From: an uncultured Pseudomonadota bacterium | GTDB lineage: Bacteria; Pseudomonadota; Gammaproteobacteria; Xanthomonadales; Ahniellaceae | Reading direction: 5' to 3' | DNA length: 22,966 nt | Assembly: GCA_937996755.1 (NCBI GenBank) | Contig: CALKUS010000225.1 | Span: 1 to 22,966, forward strand | Shown here: positions 6,932 to 15,007 of the stretch, one piece after another | How positions within the stretch are numbered: position 1 is the first letter of the stretch | Layout of the letters: each line of letters opens with the position of its first letter | The notes under the pieces: generated by a model | The model's input: the letters and a program-made list of their open reading frames with translations, nothing else | Databases searched by the model: none | Told to the model about the DNA's origin: nothing | Made by a program: the position numbers and the translations under genes

Positions 6932-7792
6932 TCAGCCCGAGGGCGTGGCGGCGGGCTCGACCGTCGCGGGCGCGACGGCGGGCTGGGCGGTCGGCGCCAT
7001 CGCGCCGGCTGCACCGGCCGCGGCCGTTTCGCCGGGCGTCACGTGGTGCAGGCCCTCGATGTAGCTCGCCAGTGCCTCGATGTCGTCGTCCGACAGGTTC
7101 GCCGCGACCGTCGCCATCACCGGATTCGCGTCGTCGTCCGTGCCGAGCACGAGGCCGTCGCGGAACGCCGTGAGCTTCGCTTTCGTGTAATCGGCGTGCT
7201 GGCCGCCGATCGCGGGATAGGCCGCTCCCGGGTTGCCGCGCCCGGCCGGGCCGTGGCAGGCCATGCAGGCGGGCAGGCCGGCGTCGTGGTCGCCGCCGCG
7301 GAACAGGGCCTGGCCCTTGTCGCGGAACGCCTCGTCGCCCGTACCGGGCATCACCGCCTTGGCGGCGAAGAACGCGCCCACGTCGCGCATGTCCTGCGGC
7401 GACAGCATGGCCGCGAACGGCTGCATCACCGGATTCTGGCGCTGGCCCGACTTGAACAGCTTCAGCTGGCGCGCGATGTAGCGCTCGTTCTGGCCGGCCA
7501 GCTTCGGGTACTGCGGGTCGGCGGAATTGCCGTCCAGGCCGTGGCACGCGCCGCAGGCGGCGGCCTTCGCCTCGCCCTTCGCGGGATCGCCGGGTTGGGC
7601 GGCGGCGTACGCCGCGGCGTCGTCGGCGGCCGGCTGCGCGGCGGGCGCTGCCGCGTCCGGCGCTGCCGTCGTGGCGGCGTCGGCCGCGGCCGCAGCCGCT
7701 TCCGCAGCCGGCGTCGGTGCAGCCGTTTCCTGCGCGGCGAGCGCGCCGGCGGCGAACAGGGCAACGAGGGCCACGGGCAGGCGGATGCGCAT
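6932..7792 (-). CDS. Dihaem cytochrome c4-type protein with long Ala/Pro extensions
   Basis: Periplasmic electron carrier of the cytochrome c4 family, which delivers electrons to terminal oxidases. The 286-residue product has a signal peptide (1-20), then an Ala-rich linker of about 45 residues, and two class I haem domains with CGACH at 80-84 and CMACH at 176-180. Probable axial methionines are Met123 and Met226, each in an NPVM motif. A second Ala/Pro tail covers about residues 252-286. Mature c4 is usually about 190 residues, so both low-complexity ends are extra. The ATG at 7792 was chosen for its GGAG site; upstream in-frame ATGs (7807, 7819) lack one. It sits between engB and the dsbA pair, as in Pseudomonas. 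Confidence 0.92.
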   Translation of the reverse strand: MRIRLPVALVALFAAGALAAQETAAPTPAAEAAAAAADAATTAAPDAAAPAAQPAADDAAAYAAAQPGDPAKGEAKAAACGACHGLDGNSADPQYPKLAGQNERYIARQLKLFKSGQRQNPVMQPFAAMLSPQDMRDVGAFFAAKAVMPGTGDEAFRDKGQALFRGGDHDAGLPACMACHGPAGRGNPGAAYPAIGGQHADYTKAKLTAFRDGLVLGTDDDANPVMATVAANLSDDDIEALASYIEGLHHVTPGETAAAGAAGAMAPTAQPAVAPATVEPAATPSG

Positions 7793-7817
7793 AGACAACG
7801 ACTCCATGAGGCGGTAC

Positions 7818-7823
7818 ATGATA
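7818..7823 (-). promoter_or_regulatory. Putative -10 box for cytochrome c4 (TATCAT)
   Basis: TATCAT on the minus strand ends 26 nt before the chosen ATG, a spacing like that at glmU, slt and the hypothetical gene at 18256-18825. The -35 is weak. It lies in the 151-bp divergent region shared with engB. Confidence 0.35.
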
Positions 7824-7943
7824 CGAGCGGGTTGCGCCGGGAGAAGGGCAGCGGCACCGCATTTCCGCCGGCCCTCCCGGGCTGGGAAAACAACGCGGCG
7901 CGCCTGGCGCAAAGCCGCGGATTTATACCAGTGGCGCAACGAC

Positions 7944-8618
7944 ATGGTCAATTTGCGAAAGCCCGGTAAACGCGGCGGGAACGCACGCGAATCCGCGTCG
8001 CGCGGCGCCGTGAAGGCGCCGTGGTGGACGCGCCTGGAATTCGTGCTCGCCGCGCACGAGCTCGGGCAGCTGCCGGACGATTCCGGCGTCGAGGTCGCGG
8101 TCGCCGGGCGCTCCAACGCCGGCAAGTCCAGCGCGATCAACGCGATCACCGCGCAGGCCAAGCTCGCCCGCACCAGCAAGACCCCCGGCCGGACGCAACA
8201 GCTCGTGGTGTTCCAGCTCGACCCTGCGCACCGCGTGATCGACCTGCCCGGCTACGGCTATGCCCAGGTGCCGCCGCAGCTGCGCGACCACTGGCGTGCG
8301 ACGATCGACCGCTACTTCGGCACGCGCCGCTCGCTGCGCGGGCTGCTGCTCGCGATGGATTCCCGCCATCCGCTCACCGAGTTCGATTCGTTGATGCTCG
8401 AGTATTGCGCCGCGCGCGGGCTCGCCTGCCACGTGCTGCTCACCAAGGCCGACAAGCTCACGCACTCGCAGTCGCTCGCGGTGATGCGCCAGGTCGCGGG
8501 CGCGCTCGGCAGCGGGCCGGAGGTGGCCAGCGCGCAACTGTTCTCGGTGCCGAAGAAGATCGGCATCGACAGCGCCCGCGCCGTGCTCGGCAACTGGCTG
8601 GGCCTGGGCGAGGGCTGA
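7944..8618 (+). CDS. engB: Ribosome-biogenesis GTP-binding protein EngB (YihA/YsxC)
   Basis: Essential GTPase that acts in late assembly of the 50S ribosomal subunit in the cytoplasm. The product is 224 residues and the G motifs are in order: G1 GRSNAGKSS (55-63), G2 TPGRTQ (80-85), G3 DLPGYG (100-105), G4 TKADK near 170, and a SVPKK element near 207 in the G5 position. The first 25 residues are basic and Gly-rich, somewhat longer than in E. coli (210 residues). The upstream region is AT-richer (TTTATACC near 7922). engB next to cytochrome c4 is conserved in Pseudomonas. gshA follows on the same strand after 73 bp. Confidence 0.95.
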   Translation: MVNLRKPGKRGGNARESASRGAVKAPWWTRLEFVLAAHELGQLPDDSGVEVAVAGRSNAGKSSAINAITAQAKLARTSKTPGRTQQLVVFQLDPAHRVIDLPGYGYAQVPPQLRDHWRATIDRYFGTRRSLRGLLLAMDSRHPLTEFDSLMLEYCAARGLACHVLLTKADKLTHSQSLAVMRQVAGALGSGPEVASAQLFSVPKKIGIDSARAVLGNWLGLGEG

Positions 8619-8691
8619 GCGCGCCGGGGCGACTTGCGGCGCGGCCCGGGCGGCCCCATCTGGAGCGTTCAGGCGGAGCGAGGAGGCAGGG

Positions 8692-10056
8692 ATGTCGGGG
8701 CCCAGCACGGTCAGGGAAGTACCGCTCGAGCGGCGTGAGCAGCTCGTGGCCTACATCGCCGAAGGCGGCCGGCCGCGCGCCGACTGGCGCATCGGCACCG
8801 AGCACGAGAAGTTCGGATTCCGCACGGACGACCTGCGTCCCCCGACCTGGGACGGCGAACGCGGCATCCGCGCGCTGCTCGAAGGGCTCACGCAGTTCGG
8901 CTGGCAGCGCGTCGAGGAGAACGGTGCCCTGATCGCGCTGCTGCGCGACCAGGCGTCCGTGACGCTGGAGCCGGCCGGCCAGCTGGAGCTGTCCGGCGCG
9001 CCGCTCGAAACGATCCACGAGACCTGCTGCGAGGTCGACCGCCACCTCACTGAAGTGCGCAGCGTCGCCGACCGGCTCGGCCTCGGCTTCCTCGGCATGG
9101 GCTTCCAGCCGAAATGGAAGCGCGACGAGATGCCGTGGATGCCGAAGGGCCGCTACAAGATCATGCGCGAGTACATGCCGAAGCGTGGTTCGCTCGGCCT
9201 CGACATGATGACGCGCACCTGCACCGTGCAGGTGAACCTCGACTTCGCGAACGAAGCCGACATGGTGCGCAAGTTCCGCGTGTCGCTCGCGCTGCAGCCG
9301 ATCGCGACCGCGTTGTTCGCCGATTCGCCGTTCACCGAAGGCAAGCCGAACGGGTTCCTCTCGTTCCGCTCGCACGTCTGGAGCGACACCGATCCCGACC
9401 GCACGGGCATGCTCGGCTTCGTGTTCGAGGACGGCTTCGGCTACGAGCGCTACGTCGATTACCTGCTCGACGTCCCGATGTACTTCGTCTACCGCGACGG
9501 CAAGTACATCGACGCGAGCGGCCAGTCGTTCCGCGCGTTCCTCGACGGCAGGTTGCCGGCATTGCCCGGCGAGCGGCCGACGCTGAAGGACTGGGCCGAC
9601 CACATGACGACCGCGTTCCCCGAAGTGCGCCTGAAGCGCTACCTCGAGATGCGCGGCGCCGACGGCGGCCCGTGGAACCGGCTGTGCGCGCTGCCCGCGT
9701 TCTGGGTGGGCCTGCTGTACGACGACACCGCGCTCGACGCGGCGTGGGACCTCGTGCGCGACTTCACGCTCGAGGAGCGCGAGCGCCTGCGCAACGACGT
9801 GCCGCGCACGGCGCTGAAGACACCGTTCCGCGGCGGCACCGTGCGCGACCTCGCGCTGCGTGCGCTGGAGATCTCCGGCCACGGCCTCGCGCGCCGCGCG
9901 CGGAAGAACTCGCGCGGCGCCGACGAAGCGATGTTCATCGAGCCGCTGGTCGAATTCGCGCAGGCCAACCAGACCCCCGCCGAGCGCAAGCTGGAGCTTT
10001 TCCACTCGAAGTGGGGCGGGTCGGTCGACCCGGTGTTCCGGGAGTATGCCTACTAG
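8692..10056 (+). CDS. gshA: Glutamate-cysteine ligase, plant/alphaproteobacterial type (GCS2)
   Basis: Catalyses the ATP-dependent joining of glutamate and cysteine, the first step of glutathione synthesis. The 454-residue protein begins with the family hallmark RIGTEHEKFGF (33-43) and contains long conserved stretches such as FLGMGFQPKW, MTRTCTVQVNLDF, FADSPFTEGKPNGFLSFRS and the C-terminal EISGHGLARRAR. These mark the GCS2 class also found in plants, alphaproteobacteria and xanthomonads rather than the unrelated E. coli GshA. A perfect AGGAGG site at 8681-8686 fixes the start. It follows engB, possibly in one transcript. gshB is not in the window. Confidence 0.95.
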   Translation: MSGPSTVREVPLERREQLVAYIAEGGRPRADWRIGTEHEKFGFRTDDLRPPTWDGERGIRALLEGLTQFGWQRVEENGALIALLRDQASVTLEPAGQLELSGAPLETIHETCCEVDRHLTEVRSVADRLGLGFLGMGFQPKWKRDEMPWMPKGRYKIMREYMPKRGSLGLDMMTRTCTVQVNLDFANEADMVRKFRVSLALQPIATALFADSPFTEGKPNGFLSFRSHVWSDTDPDRTGMLGFVFEDGFGYERYVDYLLDVPMYFVYRDGKYIDASGQSFRAFLDGRLPALPGERPTLKDWADHMTTAFPEVRLKRYLEMRGADGGPWNRLCALPAFWVGLLYDDTALDAAWDLVRDFTLEERERLRNDVPRTALKTPFRGGTVRDLALRALEISGHGLARRARKNSRGADEAMFIEPLVEFAQANQTPAERKLELFHSKWGGSVDPVFREYAY

Positions 10057-10067
10057 CGAGCGAGTAC

Positions 10068-10150
10068 GAGTATGAGCAGGAGCATGAGTGCGCTATCTGC
10101 CGGTCCGCGCAGGCCTGCCGGGTCGCCAGCTCATGCTCCGACTCATACTC
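10068..10150. terminator. 21-bp dyad in the gshA / hypothetical convergent junction
   Basis: Arms 10068-10088 and 10130-10150 pair at 19 of 21 positions, leaving a loop of about 41 bases. The arms are made of GAGTATGAG/GAGCATGAG-like units, and the pairing extends a little outward. A direct repeat of CTCATACGGCGC follows (10149-10160 and 10165-10176). The 127-bp space between the two converging genes is otherwise empty. It could work as a bidirectional terminator but has no T run. Confidence 0.5.
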
Positions 10151-10183
10151 ATACGGCGCCCGGCCTCATACGGCGCTCGGCGA

Positions 10184-10534
10184 TCAGGCCGACTGCACAT
10201 CCGCGAGCACCCAGCCGCCGCGGCCGAGCAACCAGTCCAGCCGCTGCTTCAGGATCGAATGCGGGAGCGACGTGGTGACGACGAGCTCGAGCTCGTAGCG
10301 GCGCTCGCCGGTCTTCGCTTCGGCGTGCGGGTCGATCGCGCCGAGCGACGCGTCCACTTCGTCCGGCTCGGGCTGCTTCGCGCGCCATTTCTCGAACAGC
10401 GCGGGCGAGCGCAGCGCGCTCGCGACGGCCTGCGCGAGCTCGCCGGGGCTGGTCGCGTCGAACGAAAGGTCGGGGTCGGCGCCGCGCGCCGTGGCGACGT
10501 CGGCGACGCGGAGGAAATAGCGCTGTCTCGGCAT
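10184..10534 (-). CDS. Small conserved-looking protein of unknown function
   Basis: A 116-residue acidic/basic mixed protein, not recognised. It starts MPRQRYFLRVADVATARG and has no signal peptide or membrane segment. The middle (about 25-75) is Ala/Glu-rich and likely helical, with a WRAKQPEPDEVDAS stretch. The end, about 80-116, reads as a strand-helix-strand fold (RRYELELVVTT, then LKQRLDWLLGRGGWVL). A GAGGAA site precedes the ATG at 10534, and codon bias matches neighbours, so it is probably a true gene. It is on the same strand as the efflux genes but separated by 160 bp holding two strong stem-loops, so probably transcribed separately. Confidence 0.65.
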   Translation of the reverse strand: MPRQRYFLRVADVATARGADPDLSFDATSPGELAQAVASALRSPALFEKWRAKQPEPDEVDASLGAIDPHAEAKTGERRYELELVVTTSLPHSILKQRLDWLLGRGGWVLADVQSA

Positions 10535-10566
10535 GGCGGGTTCCTCGGCAATCCCGCCAGCCTAGC

Positions 10567-10598
10567 CGCGAACGCGCGCGATGCGGCGCGCGTTCGCG
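10567..10598. terminator. 13-bp perfect stem-loop upstream of the small hypothetical gene
   Basis: Arms 10567-10579 and 10586-10598 with a six-base loop, all CG-rich. It is the second of two stem-loops in the gap between the RND gene stop and the small gene on the same strand, so it could be a back-up terminator for the efflux operon or lie in the leader of the small gene. Confidence 0.45.
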
Positions 10599-10612
10599 AA
10601 CGTTCACGCGGC

Positions 10613-10685
10613 GGAGCCTGCGCGGCAGAAGCGATCGTCAGGATTCGTGAGCGCGCAGTAGATCGGCTTCCGCCGCGCAGGCTCC
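10613..10685 (-). terminator. Long dyad just after the RND gene, probable terminator or mRNA 3' stabiliser
   Basis: Arms 10613-10636 and 10661-10685 match over 24-25 bases with one substitution and one indel; the outer 14 bases are perfect. It begins 9 bases after the RND stop codon. The inner part of the right arm shares CGGCTTCCGCCGC (10664-10676) with the REP at 17618-17640, so it may derive from the same repeat family. Confidence 0.55.
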
Positions 10686-10694
10686 TGGGACGGA

Positions 10695-13600
10695 TCAGGC
10701 GTGCACGGCTTCGCCGTCGACGTCGACCAGCTTCTCGCGGTGCCTGCGCGCCAGCAGCGTGTAGAAGGCCGGCACGACGAACAAGGTGAACACGGTGCCG
10801 ATCGTCATGCCGCCGACGATCACCCAGCCGATCTCCTGGCGCGCTTCGGCGCCCGCGCCGCTCGACATCGCGAGCGGGATCGCGCCGAGTACCATCGCGC
10901 CCGTCGTCATCAGGATCGGCCGCAGTCGCAGCGACGCCGAGTCGATCACCGCCGCGAGCCGGTCCATGCCTTCCTCGACGCGCTGGTTCGCGAACTCGAC
11001 GATCAGGATGCCGTGCTTCGCAATCAGGCCGATCAGGGTGACGATGCCGATCTGGCTGTAGATGTTCCAGGTGCCGCCGGAAAGCTTCAGCGCCACGAAG
11101 GCGCCGAATGCGGCGAGCGGCACGGCGAGCAGGATGACGAACGGATCGATGAAGCTCTCGAACTGCGCCGCGAGCACGAGGTAGATGAACGCGAGCGCGA
11201 GCACGAGCAGGAAGCCGACGGCGGACGCGGCCGTACGGAACTCGCGCGACTGGCCGGAAAGGTCGTACGTGGCCTTGTCGCCCGCGACGCGCTTCAGCGC
11301 CGCGCCCATGTACTCGATCGCCTCGCCGAGCGAATACCCCGGCTGGAGCGTCGCCGAGAGCGTCGCGGAACGCAGCTTGTTGAAGTGGTTGAGCTCGCGC
11401 GGCGCGACCGATTCCGTCACGTCGAGCACGTTCGCGAGCTGCACCACCTGGCCGCTCGTGCCGCGCACGTAGACGTCGGTGAGCGCGTCCGGCGTGGAGC
11501 GGCCCGCGCGATCCACCTGCATCAGCACGTCGTACTGCTCGGAGCCGCGCTTGAAGCGCGTCACCTGGCGGCCGCCCATCAGCGTCTCGAGCGTCCGGCC
11601 GACCGTCGTGACGTCCGCACCCACGAGCGCCGACTTGTCGCGGTTGATGTTGATGCGCAGCTCGGGCTTGTTCATCTCCAGGTCCGAGCGCGGGTTCTGG
11701 ATCTTCGGGTTCTTCGCGAGCTCGGCCTGCAGCTTCTGCACGATCGAGTTCAGCTCGTCGAAGCTCTCCGTCGTCAACACCACGAACTGCACGTCGCCAC
11801 CGAGGAAGTCGCCGCCGAGCGGCGGCGGCACGTTCGGGAACGCCATGATCCCGGGGATAGCCATGAACTTCCCGAACAGCTCCTGCTGGATCTCGGTCGC
11901 GCTGCGCTTGCGGTCCTTCCAGTCCTTCAGGCCCGGGAACGAGATCGTGTTCGTGATCTGCGGCCAGCCCACGAACAGGAAATAGCGGTCGATCTCGGGG
12001 ATGCCGGCATAGATCTGCTCGATCTGCTTCGCGTAGCGGTCCATGAACTCGAGCGTGGCGCCTTCCGGCCCCATGCCGAACGTGAGCACGAAGCCCGGGT
12101 CTTCCTTCGGCGCGAGCTCCCTCGGCAGCGTGGACCAGAGCGCCCACGCACCGCCGGCGAGGAGGACTGCCAGCGCGATGACGACGAGCCTCAGCCTGAG
12201 CGCGACCGTCAGCCCGCGCCGATACGCGTCAACCAGCCCGTTCAGCGCGCGCTCCCCGAGCTCGTAGAACTTGCCCGGATTGTCCTTGTGGCGCAGCAGG
12301 CGGCTGGACATCATCGGCGACAGCGTCAGCGCGACGAAGCCCGACACGATCACCGCACCGGCGAGCGTCAGGGCGAACTCGGTGAACAGCTTGCCCGTGC
12401 GGCCGGCCGAGAACGCGATCGGCAGGTATACCGCGGCGAGCGTGAGCGTCATCGCGACGACCGCGAAAGCGATTTCCTTCGAGCCCCGCAGCGCCGCGTC
12501 GATCGGCTTCATGCCGTTCTCGATGTGGCGATGGATGTTCTCGAGCACGACGATCGCGTCGTCCACGACCAGGCCGATCGCGAGCACCATCGACAGCAGC
12601 GTGAGCGTGTTGATGGAGAAGCCGAGCGCGTACATGATCGCGAACGCGCCCACGAGCGACACCGGGATCGTCACGAGCGGGATCAGCGTCGCGCGCAGCG
12701 TGCGCAGGAACAGGAAGATCACCAGCGCGACGAGCACGAGCGCCTCCACGATCGTCTCGTACACCGACTTGATCGACGCGGCGATCGGGATGGTCGAGTC
12801 GTACGCCATTTCCACGCTCATGCCCTCGGGCATCTGCGCGCTGATCAGCGGCAGCGCCTTGCGCAGTCCTTCCGCGATATCGAGGGGGTTCGCCGTCGAC
12901 TGCTTGATGATGCCCAACGGCACGGCCGGCTTGCCGTTGAAGCGTCCGATCGAGCGCAGGTCGGACGGCCCGAGCTCCACGCGCGCGACGTCGCCGAGAC
13001 GCACGAGGTAGCCACCCTCGTCCTTCAGGATCACGTCGCGGAATTGCGCGGGCGTCGCGAGGTCGGTCTGCGCGAGCACGGTGAACTCGCGCGCCTGGCT
13101 CTCGATGCGGCCGGCCGGGATCTCCGCGTTCTGCCGGCGCAGCGCCTGCTCGACGTCGTCGGCCGTCACCGAGTACGCGGCCATGCGGTCGGGGTTGAGC
13201 CAGATGCGCATCGCGTACTGCGCCGCGAACACGCGCGCCTGCGCCACGCCCGGGATCGCCTGCAGGCGGTCCTTCACGAGACGCTGCGCGTAATCGGCGA
13301 CTTCCAGTTGCGAGTGCTTCGAGGAATTGAACGCGAGCCAGATGATCGGCTGCGCGTCCGCTTCCTGTTTCTGCACGATCGGCTCGTGCGCGTCCTGCGG
13401 CAGCACTTCGCGCGCCTGGTTCACGCGGTCGCGCACGTCGGACGCCGCGTCGTCGGGATCGCGGTCGAGGTTGAACACGACCGTCACCTGCGAGCCTTCG
13501 GCGCGCGAGGTCGAGGTGATGAAGTCGACGCCTTCGATGCCGGCGATCGCGTCCTCGATCGGCTTGGTGATCTGCGACTCCATGACGGCCGCGTTCGCGC

Positions 13601-13757
13601 CCGGGTAGCCGGTCGCCACGGTCACGACCGGCGTGTCGATCTTCGGCACCTGCCGCACGGGCAGGCGCTGGTAGCAGATCAGGCCGATCAGCACGATGAT
13701 CAGGTTGACGACGATCGCGAGGACCGGCCGCCGGATCGAGAGCTGCGGAAGCGTCAT
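10695..13757 (-). CDS. RND multidrug efflux pump inner-membrane subunit (AcrB/HAE1-type)
   Basis: Proton-driven exporter of drugs and other amphiphiles, working as a trimer in the inner membrane with a fusion protein and an outer-membrane channel. The 1020-residue length and layout fit the family: membrane helix 1 at about 13-29, a large periplasmic loop, helices 2-6 from about 335, a second loop, and helices 8-12. The proton-relay pair Asp399-Asp400 is in LAIGLVVDDAIVVLENIHRH, and the partner lysine is in GLIAKHGILIVEFANQR near the C-terminus. An AGGAGA site precedes the ATG at 13757. The membrane-fusion gene lies 49 bp upstream, forming a two-gene operon with no outer-membrane factor gene in the window. 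The substrate range cannot be deduced. Confidence 0.94.
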   Translation of the reverse strand: MTLPQLSIRRPVLAIVVNLIIVLIGLICYQRLPVRQVPKIDTPVVTVATGYPGANAAVMESQITKPIEDAIAGIEGVDFITSTSRAEGSQVTVVFNLDRDPDDAASDVRDRVNQAREVLPQDAHEPIVQKQEADAQPIIWLAFNSSKHSQLEVADYAQRLVKDRLQAIPGVAQARVFAAQYAMRIWLNPDRMAAYSVTADDVEQALRRQNAEIPAGRIESQAREFTVLAQTDLATPAQFRDVILKDEGGYLVRLGDVARVELGPSDLRSIGRFNGKPAVPLGIIKQSTANPLDIAEGLRKALPLISAQMPEGMSVEMAYDSTIPIAASIKSVYETIVEALVLVALVIFLFLRTLRATLIPLVTIPVSLVGAFAIMYALGFSINTLTLLSMVLAIGLVVDDAIVVLENIHRHIENGMKPIDAALRGSKEIAFAVVAMTLTLAAVYLPIAFSAGRTGKLFTEFALTLAGAVIVSGFVALTLSPMMSSRLLRHKDNPGKFYELGERALNGLVDAYRRGLTVALRLRLVVIALAVLLAGGAWALWSTLPRELAPKEDPGFVLTFGMGPEGATLEFMDRYAKQIEQIYAGIPEIDRYFLFVGWPQITNTISFPGLKDWKDRKRSATEIQQELFGKFMAIPGIMAFPNVPPPLGGDFLGGDVQFVVLTTESFDELNSIVQKLQAELAKNPKIQNPRSDLEMNKPELRININRDKSALVGADVTTVGRTLETLMGGRQVTRFKRGSEQYDVLMQVDRAGRSTPDALTDVYVRGTSGQVVQLANVLDVTESVAPRELNHFNKLRSATLSATLQPGYSLGEAIEYMGAALKRVAGDKATYDLSGQSREFRTAASAVGFLLVLALAFIYLVLAAQFESFIDPFVILLAVPLAAFGAFVALKLSGGTWNIYSQIGIVTLIGLIAKHGILIVEFANQRVEEGMDRLAAVIDSASLRLRPILMTTGAMVLGAIPLAMSSGAGAEARQEIGWVIVGGMTIGTVFTLFVVPAFYTLLARRHREKLVDVDGEAVHA

Positions 13758-13806
13758 GTTCGATTCTCCTGCGCACGCCGGCCGCGAGGGCGGCGCGCGC
13801 TCGTCG

Positions 13807-14886
13807 TCACGTCTTCGCGGGGGCGGCCGCGGGCGCGGGCGGCGCCTTCGGCGGCGCGGCGCCCGGCGCCGGCACGGGCTGCACGGGCGAGCCCGGGCCG
13901 ATCTTCAACTGTCCGGCGGTGATCACCTGCGCACCGGGCTCGAGACCCTTCACGATCTCGACCTTGCCGTTCGCGCGCGTGCCCGTGGTCACTTCGACGA
14001 GCTCGGCCTTGCCGCCCTTCACGACGTACACGAACTGCTTGTCGCCCTGCGGCCACATCGCCTGCTCGGGCACGAGCAGCGCGTCGTCGCGGCTGCCGAG
14101 CTCGAGCGTCACGCGCGCGAACAGGCCGGGCCGCAGGCGCCCGTCGTCGTTGTCGAGCACGGCGCGCAACGCGACGTTGCGCGCCTGCGGATCGACCATC
14201 GCGTCGACCGCATAGACGGTGCCGGGGAATTTCTCGCCGGGGAACGCGTCGAGCTGCACCGTCACCGCCTGGCCCGCGGCGATCTTGCCGAGGTGGATCT
14301 CCGGCACGCGGAATTCGAGCTTCAGCGGATCGAGCTGCACGAGGTCGACGAGCGCCTGGCCCGCCTCGACGTATTCGCCGGGGCTGACCTGGCGCAGGCC
14401 GACGACGCCCTCGAACGGCGCCGTGATGGTGGTCTTCGCCAGGCGCGTCTTCGCCGACGACAGGCGCGCATCGTTCACCGCGAGCTCGGAACGCTTCGCA
14501 TCGACGTCCTGCTGCGAGATGAGCTTCTGCGCGGAGAGCTCGTCCGCGCGCTTCGCGTCGCGCTGCGACTTGTCGCGCGTCGCCTGCCACTCGCGCACTT
14601 CCGCGCGCACCAGGCTGGCGTCGAGCGTGAACAGCGGTGCGCCGGCGGCGACGCGCTGGCCGTCCTCGAAGTGCACCTTCTCGATCTTGCCGGCGACTTC
14701 CGGACGTACCGTCACGGCCTCGTTCGCCTTCAGCGTGCCGACCGCGGAAATCGTGCTGCTCAGCGATTGTGGCGCGACCTGAACCGTCTCGACGGCGGTC
14801 GGCGGCATCTGGCCGCCCGGGCCGCCCTGGGCGAGCGCATCGAGGCCCAGCAGCGAGCAGGCGAGGAAGAGGAGGTGGCGGCGCAT
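13807..14886 (-). CDS. RND efflux periplasmic adaptor (membrane fusion protein)
   Basis: Links the inner-membrane pump to an outer-membrane channel. The 359-residue protein has a signal peptide (hydrophobic 4-18, LDALAQ), a Gly-rich start, then the lipoyl half-motif around TVRPEVAGKIEKVHFEDGQRV. A helical hairpin follows with a KSQRDAKRADELSAQKLIS heptad-like stretch, then the second lipoyl half (TTITAPFEGVVGLRQVSPGEYV), a beta-barrel region and a C-terminal membrane-proximal domain. The last 40 residues are Ala/Pro-rich. The ATG at 14886 has a CGGAG site; an upstream in-frame extension looks non-coding. No lipobox cysteine is present at a cleavage site, so it is probably soluble or peripherally held. 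Confidence 0.92.
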   Translation of the reverse strand: MRRHLLFLACSLLGLDALAQGGPGGQMPPTAVETVQVAPQSLSSTISAVGTLKANEAVTVRPEVAGKIEKVHFEDGQRVAAGAPLFTLDASLVRAEVREWQATRDKSQRDAKRADELSAQKLISQQDVDAKRSELAVNDARLSSAKTRLAKTTITAPFEGVVGLRQVSPGEYVEAGQALVDLVQLDPLKLEFRVPEIHLGKIAAGQAVTVQLDAFPGEKFPGTVYAVDAMVDPQARNVALRAVLDNDDGRLRPGLFARVTLELGSRDDALLVPEQAMWPQGDKQFVYVVKGGKAELVEVTTGTRANGKVEIVKGLEPGAQVITAGQLKIGPGSPVQPVPAPGAAPPKAPPAPAAAPAKT

Positions 14887-15007
14887 GTCGGCTCCGGGAG
14901 TCGGCAGGAATGGGCACGCGCGCGTTCGCGCGGAACCGCGAACGGGCACGGTAGCACGCACTCCGGCGGCGGGGCCGTGCCGGAAGTTGTGCATGGATAT
15001 TGTTGTT

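Noticed and set aside
10701..13922. A 1073-codon plus-strand open frame opposite the RND pump
   Set aside because: It is antisense to an unmistakable RND transporter and is made of Arg/His/Asp-rich shadow sequence.
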